Shown here piece after piece: positions 42,701-54,800 of a DNA stretch of 64,000 nt. How positions within the stretch are numbered: position 1 is the first letter of the stretch; the number at the start of each line of letters is the position of its first letter. The DNA is taken from assembly GCA_003427395.1 (NCBI GenBank), contig BFEA01000459.1, positions 586,121 to 650,120 on the forward strand. Reading direction: 5' to 3'. Source of the stretch: Chara braunii (lineage: Eukaryota > Streptophyta > Charophyceae > Charales > Characeae). The notes under the pieces are model-generated. The model worked only from the letters and a program-made list of their open reading frames with translations. It made no database searches and had not been told where the DNA came from. The position numbers were made by a program, and so were the translations under genes.

Positions 42701-43733
42701 CTTAAGAGACTTGGTCCCTAGCCCGACAATTGCCCACCTGCTATAGTAGGTATTGCTCCCCGCTAGTGGGCGCGGCTCCCACATGTTCCCTCGTTGGAGA
42801 CTCAAGCACGGATGCGCCGGCTATGGGGTTCCCCGCAATTCTGTAACGGGGTGACCTCGGCGAGGTCATGAAAACAACTCGTGGTCTCCCTTCAGGCCAC
42901 GCAGCAATTGCAACACCCCCCCATGCGCTTCTACCGCAGTCTCTCGTCCCGCAAAGGGACCAAGAACAACAACCTCAAGGAAAATAAAAAATAAAAGTAC
43001 GTCGGGGAACCACGGGGCTGCTGGCACCTTGCCAACCCCGCAGATCGAGCCTGCCGTCGCACCCGCAAACAAAACGGAGGGGGATAGCCCCATCGGGACC
43101 TCGACCCCTCATTCTTCTCCACGTCGCCCGCCCACCTCGATCCCCGAACCTCCATATCATCGACCCTGTGCCATAACCAATAGGGCTAAGCCCAAGCCTG
43201 AAACCAACGCTCGCAGAGTACCATACAAGGGGGTGCGGCGAGGCGCTTTGGGCAAACAAACCGGCTGCGCGACTCCCAGTGCCTGCGCCGGCTTGCTTAT
43301 ACCATGCCATAAATGCCCCGCGCGCCATCCTACGACACCCCGCTTACCGCACGAAATCGCGTCGTCGTTGTCGATGCCGTCGTTGGGGTCGTTCTCCGCA
43401 TACGCACTCGACTCGGTCAAACGTAGCCATCAAGAGAAAGTATCCCCTAGATCCTAGTTTAATCAAGAGTAACCAAAAATAAAAACTTAAAGATAGAAAT
43501 AAAAATAAACAGATCGGCGCCCGCGCCGATTTCATAATCAACATCAGGGGAGGAATCACGCGCGCCTTAAACCTGCGCGCCCACGCACTCTCTGCTCTAG
43601 TCAACCATCCTGTCCACGTAATCACAGACTTGACCGCGCCTTGCGCGGTACACTTAAACTTTGAACCAGAACTATCTCCTATCATTTGTACAAATCAGGG
43701 CAGATACCCCTTGTAAGGGTATTCGCACCGACA

Positions 43734-45570
43734 GCTTACCGGACCATATTAAGCGACGTCCCCGTCGCTTCGCAAAATCGAAAAGCTATCAGATTACCCA
43801 AGCTGCAGACGAAAGGAGGGACCAATCCAATTCATCGAGAATTTGGGGCAAAAGCCTCCATCCATCTGTACTTACCCACCGTTATATCGCCAACATATCA
43901 CTGGGTCTTTAGTTATCCCTCCTCTTTTTAGGATGAACCTCCCCAGGGCCCAAGACCTATTTAAAACACCTTCATTTTGAAGATGAGTCTTCCAACAAAA
44001 TCATATCAGCCCCTCTTTCCAAAAATCTGAAGGGGTCTTAACCCATAAAACTTTTCCAGTCATGGAAGTCACTGCCGCTGACAAGACCGTTTGCAACCTC
44101 CAATAAGGTTAGTGAAGGGTCCCTGGCGCCGGCGGGTCTACCTACCGCAGGGCACCTTTACTAGCCCTTTTTGTGACTAGGCAAACATGACTGCTGATTC
44201 TGGCGGTTCGTCCCCTACCGTCTGCCGCGCACAAAACCCACTTCCGATTCACAACCAAAGGCCAAGACATGAGGGGCTTCTGCTTCTTGCGGGTTTTCGA
44301 GCCGCAGAAGACGGCCCTCACCGACAGCTGAGAACCCGCAAGGTAAAATTTGTCGATTCTGAGCGATGATAAAATGTTTCCCAAATCTTTCAGGCAAACA
44401 TGGTCCTTTTCGTCAGACTTTATCACTCATTAGTCAGCTCACCATGCCCCAAATCAGTTTACTCACCTTTGAAGGTGAGTCTTCCAACAACCAAAATCAT
44501 CCCCCCTTTCCAAAAATCACGAGGGGTCTCATGATAAAACCAAACATCCCCTCCTCAAAAATTCGGCGGGGGTCTCATCATAACACATGGCATCCCCCTT
44601 TCCAAAAATTAAGGGGTCTATAGAACAAAACATTACTGAGAGACCATCTTATGGGTCCTTGTCACAACTTAAGCAATCAACAACCGGCATGGTGAAGCAT
44701 TCGAGTCTCAAGGACTCATAAATCTTCAAAAAAATCATGAGGCTCACAATTTTTCACAAACAGGCTGCGCTCCCTCCCCTTATACTCTGCCCCATCAGCT
44801 GCCCGTGGGCAGGTTGCACGAGTATACCGAGGAGTAGACAGCTTTACATGTCACACATTCACACATCTTTCACCCAAGCCAACATTAAGATAAAGCCACA
44901 CGCGTGAGAGTGATAGTGATCGTCACAAAAACCAAGCCTCATAGGGTCTCAACTCAATATGCATACTAGGATAAATTGTCCCTCTCAACAACAGCATAGG
45001 TACCCAGCCCTCACATCCCAGTCTGTTGAGTAACCCATGTCTCGAACACACAAGTACCTCGGAGCATACCCAAACATACATAAAGGCTCAAAGCATGCAA
45101 GTCTATCCCAACACGCCAACATATCACACATCTGGACATAACCATCTAAATCCCACCAAAAAGAGAAAACAAAAGATTTGTCCAACATTACAATCTGCAT
45201 ATGTACAGATGGACAGGCTAGTCGTACCCTCATCTAGATATGCACATATCTAGCTCAGTCTCTATATACAGAAAACCTTGGTCCTACCGACGTATAGGCG
45301 AACCAGTTCCTACTCACTCATTCCCTCCTGGTCTCACCTTTATGGCTGAGCATTACTCCTATCTACAACCCAAGTTACTTCACCGGATCATTATTGCGAG
45401 AGTTCCCCACCAACCTCTTTTTCCTCTCCCACAATCAACTCTCATTGTCTAAGTCGTCTGGGCTCAATGCCTCTACCTTGAGCTGAGCCTAGACTATATC
45501 GGGTCGGTCGCGTCTCTTCCCTTATCATTCCTTTCCTTTTCTTCCCCTCGGGCTCGTCTCGCGTTCCTTA
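43734..45570. other. Internal region of the LTR element without coding signal
   Basis: This is the stretch downstream of gag in element orientation, where protease and pol would lie. I found no D-S/T-G, YxDD-like or integrase motif in any frame. It contains the hairpin series at 44,010-44,620. Confidence 0.6.
44010..44620. repeat. Four C-run/G-run hairpins with a shared loop
   Basis: CCCCT...AGGGG-type stems at 44,010-44,035, about 44,501-44,526, 44,549-44,572 and 44,594-44,616 enclose CCAAAAAT or CAAAAAT and are followed by GTCT. The first two are also preceded by GAGTCTTCCAACAA and CACCTT, a longer direct repeat about 490 bp apart. Confidence 0.75.
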
Positions 45571-46615
45571 CACCTGCGAGGCGTATGGCCCGCCTTTCCA
45601 CAGTAATTCCACACAATTCTCGACCACTACTTTCGTCGTCTCCTACTAGAAGCTGGTACCACCTTCTCGTCACTACTTCCTCCCCTAGGATCAGGTGCAG
45701 CGGGAGGTTGGACTACCCCAGCTTCTTCCTGTCTTTCTCGCCTCTCCTGCCCTTTCTGCTTGGAATGTTAGTCGTCCTCTCGCAGGTAGGGATCACAACA
45801 TTCTTTGCCTTATTCCGCACCTCTTCTTTCTTGGCAAGTGACTTACGTTTTCTCCCTTCACCCCACCTATGATTCCGCTCGCTCGCCTTACCATCTTTCC
45901 GAAGCTCATCGTTCACGCCTCCAGAGGTGCTAGCCGCCAATTCATCTGCCCTTTTGCCAGCCTCGTCCCTTTCACATTCTCTTAACGCCTTCCTTCTTCT
46001 GGCTTCGCGTAGGATGTGGCAAAGTTACTGATCAAAATCTTCTCCCACAAAATTCTCTCGTATCTTATCCCATATAAGTCCTCCCGTCCCGCGGATCATG
46101 TCTCGCTGCTCTTCACCCGTAAAGTGCATAAGGAAGAAAAAGCACCGGTCATGTTCAGACAGTCCCCAAACCTTGTGGGAAGCGCGCTCATACTCCACCA
46201 GAAAATGCCTCGCTGACTTATAGTCATATCGATCCATCTTCTCGAGGTCCTCTCTGGTCAACTGTTCCTCTCCCAGTCGGTACTTATTCCTCATGCCATT
46301 ATAAAATTTCTTCCATGATAACCCTGCTTTCCTGATCACTCCACCGACATCCTCCTATAGGTCAACATGGATATACCTTATGACCTCCTTCAATATCTGT
46401 TCCTGATTCCACTCATACTGGACCGCTATCTGCTCAAACTTGCTAAGGAAGCTAGAGACATGGTTACCGTCGAAGAAACCGATCTCAACCTTGGGCATGT
46501 TGCCCCACTCCCAGTCACGTATGCTAAGCAAATCAACAAACTTCTTGGCCCCAATCCTTCCTTGAGGGTCTTCCATCTCGGGTTTTTTCGACCCCATCAC
46601 CTGTCGAACAAACAA
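45571..46615 (-). pseudogene. Gag of the giant-LTR element
   Basis: Minus-strand frame 46,615 to 45,713 reads as one protein with two internal stops (TAG at 46,357-46,355 and TAA at 46,027-46,025). It has the Gag core: VEIGFFDGNHVSSFLSKFE (F-x-G...F-L-x-x-F/Y-E), WKKFYNGMRNKY, ARHFLVEYERAS and CFFFLMHFTGEEQ, then a Lys/Arg-rich tail. After a one-base shift a zinc knuckle follows at about 45,603-45,571: W-N-Y-C-G-K-A-G-H-T-P-R-R-C, in which the first Cys position is Trp. The Gag core parallels that at 6,747-7,403 (FRGPQANDFLDGYE, LQTFIRTATRIS, IFLINFTDKER). Gag in cis suggests a TR-GAG type element. Confidence 0.8.
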
Positions 46616-46852
46616 CGGTCGGTTAGGGTCGAGACCCGAGATGAGTCACGTATCAAAATACAGAACCTATCATACTAAACTTACCCCTACACCTGCCTTT
46701 GCAATACCATAGGTCGCGTATATTCTTATACTAGCAAGGTTCCTCAAGGCTAATCATAGGCAGACAGTAGTGGTCACTATGACAGTAGGTAGTGAGAGGC
46801 CTATAGTCAAGTCTGACGGAGAGCACTTTAGTAAGATGGTAAATGGCTCCTT

Positions 46853-47572
46853 CTATCGTTTCACTGCATCCCGTAACCCATCCCAGTCTCCGACTTCCTC
46901 ATTTGGGTCATGTGAAATGGCATACACGTTAACTATATTGGCCGTGTTCCTGAGCCACTGACAGGAAGGCGATAATTTTGGTTCTAAGTACATGACATAT
47001 ATCAATTCACAGGTATAGCGCCCATATTCCCACCCTCGCGTCCTCAAAGTCACTTCAACTGCCGCCTCTACCCTCGCCTGCCCACCAAAACTCTTCTCTA
47101 TCATAAACTCAGGCAGGACTACTCGTAGCGAAGCAGATGGAAGCCCGAACTCTCCAGCGCACTTAACCCTTACGCGGGTTAGTACTCGCTCTTCCCCATC
47201 ACAGGATACTTCTCTCGCCCATTTAGCTGCGGCTGCCCCAGCTACCCTCAGAGGCCTAGCAAGCAGGCTTCCGTGCCCAAGCGCCAACTTTATCCCATGC
47301 TCGATCCAAAAGGCAGTTGAGGCATACAGGGTCACCCTTACAGTTGCGCATTCCTGCTGATCATCGAACCCAGACTCGATCCAGACAAAGATATCTGTTC
47401 CCATCTTCATACCCCACAATGAAGAGAGGTATTCTCCTGCTCTGACCCGCCTGGGTAAAGACACCTCGAGCCCTCCCTCTTTCTCAGTTGGCCTGAGCAT
47501 ACGCGGGTCTTCCCGTGCATAAGGCATCTTGAGTTGCCTTTGCTTTGTCTGGGTTCTGCCCATCACAAACAA
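46853..47572 (-). CDS. Domain-A-like ORF upstream of gag in the giant-LTR element
   Basis: An uninterrupted 239-codon minus-strand frame lying between primer site and gag. Landmarks: LWGMKMGTDIFVWIESGF, then ATVRVTLYA, an Ala-rich helix (AGAAAAKWAREV), C-D-G-E-E-R-V-L-T-R-V-R-V, and a possible second unit with RVEAAVEVTLRTRGW. The first half aligns by eye with 17,286-17,651 and, more loosely, with the strand/acidic/R-I-x-V-Y core of the ORFs before gag at 4,716-6,021. Being open while gag has several stops, it may be under different constraint or simply lucky. No known domain or signal peptide recognised. Confidence 0.55.
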   Translation of the reverse strand: MFVMGRTQTKQRQLKMPYAREDPRMLRPTEKEGGLEVSLPRRVRAGEYLSSLWGMKMGTDIFVWIESGFDDQQECATVRVTLYASTAFWIEHGIKLALGHGSLLARPLRVAGAAAAKWAREVSCDGEERVLTRVRVKCAGEFGLPSASLRVVLPEFMIEKSFGGQARVEAAVEVTLRTRGWEYGRYTCELIYVMYLEPKLSPSCQWLRNTANIVNVYAISHDPNEEVGDWDGLRDAVKR

Positions 47573-48870
47573 ACGTCCAACATACGCCTTCCGTTATTAG
47601 ACAGACAATCCCTACCCCTTTTGGAAGAGCGACCCTAACGTACAGGCTAAATGGCCAACCATGAGCCAGATGCTGGGCTGGAGGCATCCACATAAATTTT
47701 CACACTCTGATAAGGTCCCAAGTATAGTCCCAATAAAATAGGCCACACAAAATACTCCTAAAGAAGATATCTACTTAAACATACAATCTCACATACTTGG
47801 ACATAATCCAGGCTTACTAGGTCTGACATCCATAGGTGAGTTCAATATATAACTCAAAGTGGCATCCTCAAACCAGATGGTCCCAAGTCTTTAGCTTCCT
47901 AAGGGGATGGTCCAACCTGGAAGGGTTTAGGTGAAGGTCTAGCACCAATTACTACCCACCGTTCCATTAAAGGTGAGCAAAAATAGTCTAAGTGTTAGCT
48001 CTTCCATTGCTACTCCACCTCCCTCTAGGATTGGACGTTCTTTATGTAAAGATGGTATTATCCAAACTCACTACGCCCTGTAGTAGAACAGCCGCCCACA
48101 ATCCAGACTCAAACCTTTAGGTCCATACCCGTAATATCCTTCAATTGCCCTTAACCTACTTCTCCTCAAAGCGCACAAACGGTTTCTAACCTGCCCCGTA
48201 GGAGAGGATCTATACCTTCAACTCTTGGTAGAGGAATATTATCTCATTCATCCTTAGCTCTCTTCTGATGCAACCGCATTACGATGCGTTCCCAACCGCT
48301 CAGTCGACTTTTTATGGCAGTCAAAAAGGTACCTCATAAGGCTAACTCTCACAATAGCCATGCTTAGTCTTAGCCACGTCAAGCACGCAAGGCACCGCCC
48401 AGGCCTGCCAACTATCGAATCAGAAGGGTTACTAATCCTAAATACCATTATGCTAATCAGCGTCGGTAAACGCAGACTCGAAACACTTATCACCTTCGAA
48501 TCACTCATACCACATTAATCCAAATCAGGTCACATTAATCAAAACCACATCGCCCAACCAACCCATCAACGATCGGGGTTAGAAGAGGTATCTACTCCAG
48601 TTACCGTCATACGAATCAGAGTACGCAAACGCATAACTAAAGTACGCACGCGCATAATCAACGTACGAGGGCGCATAGTCAAAGCTTATCCCTTTCGCGT
48701 CACCCTTATTGCACCAAACAGAATTAACTCGCATAGTCAGCTCTCACTCGCTTTCTATTCAACATCTCAAATCACCTAGCCATAAAGCTAAAAGATTTCT
48801 CACTTTGCCTATTTCGCACATTCCCATACCCAGATGTCGTTCCTCCATGGGCAACGGTAGGCAACCGTTA
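47573..48870. other. Leader region of the giant-LTR element
   Basis: Between primer site and the first ORF in element orientation. No supported gene. Contains the small tandem repeat at 48,619. Confidence 0.5.
48619..48684. repeat. Three ~24-bp tandem units
   Basis: Units of the type AGTACGCACGCGCATAATCA, each with GTACG and GCGCATA. Confidence 0.8.
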
Positions 48871-48888
48871 TCCCCGGCAACGGCGCCA
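48871..48888 (-). promoter_or_regulatory. Primer-binding site for tRNA-Asp
   Basis: The plus strand reads TCCCCGGCAACGGCGCCA, the 3' end of plant-type tRNA-Asp including CCA. On the minus strand this is TGGCGCCGTTGCCGGGGA, the 18-nt site to which that tRNA would anneal to prime reverse transcription. It lies two bases from the LTR edge, the usual distance, and fixes the element's orientation. Confidence 0.92.
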
Positions 48889-48890
48889 CC

Positions 48891-51800
48891 TGTCGAGCGC
48901 ATCGGTCCGGCACCGCACCAGGGCAGCGCAGGACCCTCCCGGTCGCGTCACGCATGAGTTGGTTTAAATCCTCGTCGCAAATATATATATATGGAGCTTC
49001 CGCAAGCCGCTCCGGCCGAGTGCGCCAGCCATACCTCTCGCGAGCCCCTGCGACAGGATAGGGTCTACGCGAGGCACGACTTACCTCCACCTTACGGGAG
49101 TTGTCACCTCCCTTCGGTGGGCGTATCCCCGCCGAGCTACCAGTCCATAGTACGAAAGCTAATCAGTTACAATCGCAGAGGTGGACCAGCCGAGGGCATT
49201 TCTCAGTCGTTGTAGCATAGGGGGTACACGCGGTATTACGCCTCTATCGAACCCGCACGAGAACCGACATCTTGGGGGGCTGAGGTCCCAAGCGCGACTC
49301 GTCGTTGGTCGACTAGGACGCATCCCACAAACCACGTGCACACCACTTTACGAACACAAAAATAAAACACAAACACACACACATACGAAACGACACAACA
49401 CAAACAACGCGACAACGCTCCTTGCCCCTCGGTAGCCAACGCATAACTTTCCAATGCAGAATTCGGATAGGCGTTGCGCGTGAGACTTAATATAAAACCG
49501 TTCGGATGCAAGGCTAACTCATATCGACTCGCAATGCAAGCGTATGCAAGCAGTCGCAATGATGGCGTAGTATGTGGTACCCATACTCATGCCGTCCTCG
49601 TTAATCTCGAGGGACGCATTCGACACCCGCATTGAGGGTTACTCTCTCGACGCTGGACAACCGCCAAGCGCGGTTGAAGACCACACACCCTCTTCTGCAC
49701 TCTATGCAGAGTGGGTGGTACAAAGGTCCATACCTGTGGTGGCAGTCGTTTCTTACTGCCCTGGAGATGAGGCCCACTCCAGGCCTGGACAGAAGTCAAA
49801 GGGTTTGACTTTGACGGCTGTCACAGGACTACAACGTCCAACCATAAAATCTCTAAGAAGCAAAGGATAAAAGAGGATCTACCTTTTTTTTCAAACACAT
49901 AATACGTTTGACTCTTATGCACAATTACCGTTGGCCTCTCAAACACTCAGGGCACTCATGAATATATGAGGGTTGGTTATATAGGACGAACACTTCTCAC
50001 AGTCACAGTGAGGCTCCTCTCAACCATATATGTATGTAATCGCAGACAATCACATCCAAAGTCCGAACCACAAACATATCTGCAATCATATCAAAGATTC
50101 AACCAAAGGTCCACACGCTACACGGGGTTAACTTCAATTATTTCACCCCTTGCTTTACACATGCAAACCTCAACCTCAGTGTTACCTCCCAGCAATAAAA
50201 AAAACTCAGTATCTTTGTTAAATGACCATTCAATAAAGTCCGGGTAAGAACACAATAAAACAAATAAACCACAGGGCTAAAGCCTTTAGGTTGAGTGGCA
50301 GGGGTGAATTGGAGATGAGTCGCAAACCGACGAATCGGTAACCGATCTGTTATCAGTAATAACAGAATATGATCCTTGTAGGATCAAGCTAAATCTAGTC
50401 CTGAACTTGAATCAAATGATTAAGAGGACCTGTAACACATGACAAGTCAATGCCCCAGACTGAACCCATAAGCTCATGGAGGACAATCTCCATATCGTGA
50501 TGTTACCCAAATCATCCCAGCTGACTATAGCTAAGCCTACCTCTAAGCAAGTACCCAAAGAAAGGTAGACTCATGACGAAATCTCCCCTGTTCATTATGG
50601 ATTACCAGAATCGTCACCTGTCAAAATATAATTTATCTCCTTCAAACTAAGAAAATTTCGGCAGCGCTTCCTGTAGGAAAATCGCCTTTCCAGAATTTAT
50701 GTAAGTCCAAATATAAAAGCAGAAATAATCTTTAACTCTGGAAAGCCAAAATTATGTCTGACTTCCTGAAGCAACAGAAATTTGGGCAGCACTCCCTTTA
50801 AAAAGGGAGATATCCCAGATTTATACTAAGTCAGATATGGAAGCATAAATAATTTATAACTTTGGGAAATCAAATTTATGTCTAACTTCCTTAAATAGCA
50901 GAAATTTGGACAGCGCTCCCTTTAGAAAGGGAGGCTTCCCAGATTTATACTAAGTCAGATATGAACTCGAGAGACAATTCGAGCTCAACTTCAGACAAAA
51001 TTTAACTAACTTCTTAATTTTGTAAAAGTTTCAGCAGCACTTCCTCTAGAAAAGTGTTATTCTAAAATTTATACAAGGCTAAGTCCAAAATTTGAAAGTA
51101 ACTTTGACTTTCCAAAGTTGAATTTTGTCTAACTCCTTGAATTAGCAAAAATTTGGGCAGCACTCTCTTCAGAAAGGGAGTCTTCCTAAATTTTAACTAA
51201 GTTAGATAAGAGAAAACACAAAGTTAAACTTTTGACAAGTCAAAATTCAACTAACTCCTTGGATTTGTAAAAATTTCAGCAGCACTTCCCGTAGAGAAAG
51301 TAGCTTGGCAAGATTTATACAAAGCCAAATATAAGAAAAGATCTCAGAAAATGCAAAAATTGACCTAAGTAAGAAAAAAGATACTACAGAAAATGCAGGA
51401 ATTGACACTAACTCCTGTGGCTTTAGCACATGGCGAGCAACTAAAGCAACTACCTATCAACCTGAAACTCAGACTAAGTAGTGGTCTCACTCAGTCACAT
51501 GCAAGCCAAACCACAAAGGTAAGTACTCTCACCAGCCCCAAATTCATTCCATATAGATAGTTTATGAATCTTTTAAGTCCTTGAACCCTTATTTCTCTCT
51601 TACATAAGACATAGGGTTGGACCATTCCCCATGGAAACAATGCCCAGCTTGACTTTAAGATATACACGAACAGGTTGCACAACTACTTCTCTCTTCTTTT
51701 GGGCATACGACTAGGTCATCCGCCATGAAACAATGTCTAGCCGCCCTGAGCCGTTTAATATCCAAAATTTAGTATTTCTTTGACTTTGTTTTAAAAAAGA

Positions 51801-54800
51801 AGGGCAAATATGGCAGGGGACTGAACCATTTGCCATGGAAACAATGTTCATCCTGCCGAGATTATTTCCATTGATACTTCGTATTTTTCACTTTTTCTTC
51901 TTGATGATATGACTTAGCGTTGGACCATTCACCATGGAAATAATCCCCAGCTGTCAGTTCACATGCAAATATATATAAAGTATTTTACCTTTATACTCAG
52001 TTTAACTTATGTGCGTGTTTTTCAGGCTAAACCATTCACCATGGAGACAATGCTTAGCCTTAGACCAGAAATTCTCCCTCAGAATAAACAAGAACTTAAA
52101 CTCCTTCAATCAGGCAAACCCCCAGAGTTAACTAGAGCAGTCAGACCATTCAACATGGAAACAATGCCTGGTTTACCAGAAACAGTCAAATAAACACAGC
52201 CCTTAGCCATTCATCATGGAAACAATGCTCAGGCTTTGGTTGACCCTTCCAAACGCATGCAAGACTACCTTTCTCCCATCTTCCCCCAGTTTATCCCTTT
52301 GTCTGCTTTCAACCAAAATAAAGAAGAAACTTAGGCTTCACTCTCACACGTTCCTTCCATTCAGTTTGATTGGGTCCTGAAGAGAAAACAAAAACCATAG
52401 GGACAACCTCATGCATACAACAGTCATACTGCAGGGGGATAAACAAAACATGGGTGATAGTGAGTTGTACTGATGGAAATGGTTTACCTGACGATTCTCT
52501 GCCTCCAGAACTCCTCCTGAGTTCCGGCAGAGCTCCCGCAATTGGTGGGTGGACTCCTTATAGAATCTTGACGCGGACCTACGGGTTGCAATCCCGCCTG
52601 CCGCCTTCCTCTCGTAACCAGGGACTAGACTGAGACTAAGAAGGATAGGGAGAGAAGGTTTCAGACTCTCAGATCCAAGGATGGTGCTCTCAGTCTCGCC
52701 AGAGAGGGCCTTGTGATCTTGGATCGCCTGAGGACACCACAATAGCGGCCAATGTGACAGCTTGGTCAATGTTGTCCAACTGCTAAAGCTGCCTATCTTG
52801 CCAAGCCTTCAATCTGCAGCATCACCTATCTTCCCCGACTCCGTCCACCCTCTACGTCCAGTCACAGCCGCACAGCAGGTTGTAACAGTCAGCCAATGTC
52901 GTGACAGCATGCAATAATAGTTTGTGTGCGGTCGAGAGGCACTGCAGTAGGTCCTCAGTATGCGAAAATGCTGCAATATGCGGTAATATGCTTGCAATAT
53001 GTAGCCGTGCGCAGTAGCCAGCTATAGTATATAGCGGTCAACAACTGCATGCAACAGTCAACAGGTAAGTCCGCAATTCTGTCGTTGGCCCTCCATCTAC
53101 CCCTTCACAACAATCTGGTCAGCACACCAAACTAAGCAGCTCGCCAGTGTGGGCACTGAGGAGGAGCCTTCAACAGAAACACGGAGGTACGTGCTGATTC
53201 TTAGTCGTATCCACTCTTAGCTCTGGCTCTGCAGCTCTACCTTTGGCCCCCTCCACGTGGCTAGTCTCCCAAAGGTGCGTGGCCAAACACCCTTTTTAAA
53301 ACAGGCGCCACCATTCGTCTCGCAGCACCCTGAGGTTTCTGAAAAATACAACTCCCTCCACCCGTTTTCGATAAGCAACGGGCGAAATCACAGTTTCTAC
53401 TCTTCTTCTCCCTTCGCCCCTCCTGGCTGTCTCCCCGCCCTCTGGCACGATCTACGGTTCATATCCACAGAGCCTATCAACGAGCCTGCAGGTAAGCGGC
53501 CTCTCTCCCGTTGTGCCTGACCCGTAATAGCGATCGGGCTCGTTCCACCTTGCAATCCACGACGGCCGCCGCAGCCATACATCCCGTCACCTCAGATTCT
53601 TCCACGGGCCTGCCTCCTAGCTGCAAGTCAGCTTAATCAGGTATGCTCATCAGAACGAATCTACCCTTTAATGCGGGTAGGTTCATTCTGCACTTATGCA
53701 ATCAATAGACTTCTTCTCCGTGTGCTGCCTGCACTCACTGTAACACAAAATTTATCATCCCCCTTTGAAATCTAACGTTACCAATCCGATCGCCTCACCC
53801 CAAACCTCCAAGATGAATCCCTCTTTCGCCCGATTCCAACCCCAATTGAGCGAACCGTGCCACTCTCCCTCTCACTGTAGGCCCGGCGCAGCTAGCCCCA
53901 CGCTACTTCAAGTGAGCAAAAATGGAATGAATCTTCGACCAAAAGACGGCCAGCTACGTGTCCCTCCCTTTTTCTGCCTTTTCTTTCTACTTCTCCCTTC
54001 TGTCACTCCCACTCGCTCTTTCTCTCTATGTTGCTCACTGTAAAAAACCGTACCCCGCAGAAACACGTACAAAAAAGACAGAAAAGGAAAAAAAAAACAA
54101 AAAAATGGGAATGAATCTTCCGCTGAAACGCGGAAAGATTCGTCATCATTTTAAGGCTTCCCTCCCCTAGCGCAGCCCATTTCTGTATTGACTTCTAACT
54201 TACTATTCTAACACAAAATTTTAGGCTACCATCGAATTCGCCCGGCCCCAAAACAGTAGTTCACCATCTTCTTTCACTCAATTACCTCAAGAATAGGGTG
54301 AAGTCTCGTTCCCTCCTTCCTTACCTTCTCTTCCTCCCGCCATAGCTCCTCGCACTGACTTTTCTATCTTACTCCTGGCCTACTCCACTAATCTTAAAAC
54401 TAACAACAAAATCGAATTCGCCCTGCCTAAAAACATCGGACTAACATCTTCCCCCGCCCGTTTTCGTTGAGAAACGGGCGAGCCATCTCACTTTCACCCC
54501 GCCTGCCTCTCACCATTGCCCATCCTCGTCTCGCACACATCTGGCACCTCCGCACGCCCAGGCTTACTCACCACTCGTTGCTTTTTCTTCCTCTGTCCCC
54601 CCTTTCTGCTTGCCTCAGCGTCCGCCTAGCAGTCTCCGTCAGCGCCGCCCCTACCGCTAGCGCAGTACTGACACCCCATCCGCTATCGCACTGGCTCGCC
54701 TCCTACCTCTCACATGTATCCGGTGCGACTTCGCGCCCGGATCCCTCCACCTCTGTTGCCTACACCGGCACTCGCCCACCCGTGCCTTCCCTCCGCTGCC

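Larger units (their letters stand above)
36336..43733 (-). repeat. Left (3') LTR, 7.4 kb
   Basis: Matches 48,891-56,083 throughout. Differences include an extra ~125 bp in this copy around 42,960-43,130, an 18-bp extra segment near 37,075, and a 43-bp tandem duplication at about 38,067-38,150 that is single in the other LTR. Contains two hairpin arrays (see separate entries). No frame is conserved in both LTRs in a way that suggests protein; for example a 171-codon frame at 40,789 is cut at codon 87 in the other copy. Confidence 0.93.

Noticed and set aside
48871-48888. Possible tRNA-Asp gene
   Set aside because: Only the last 18 bases of the tRNA are present, directly next to the LTR; it is a primer-binding site.
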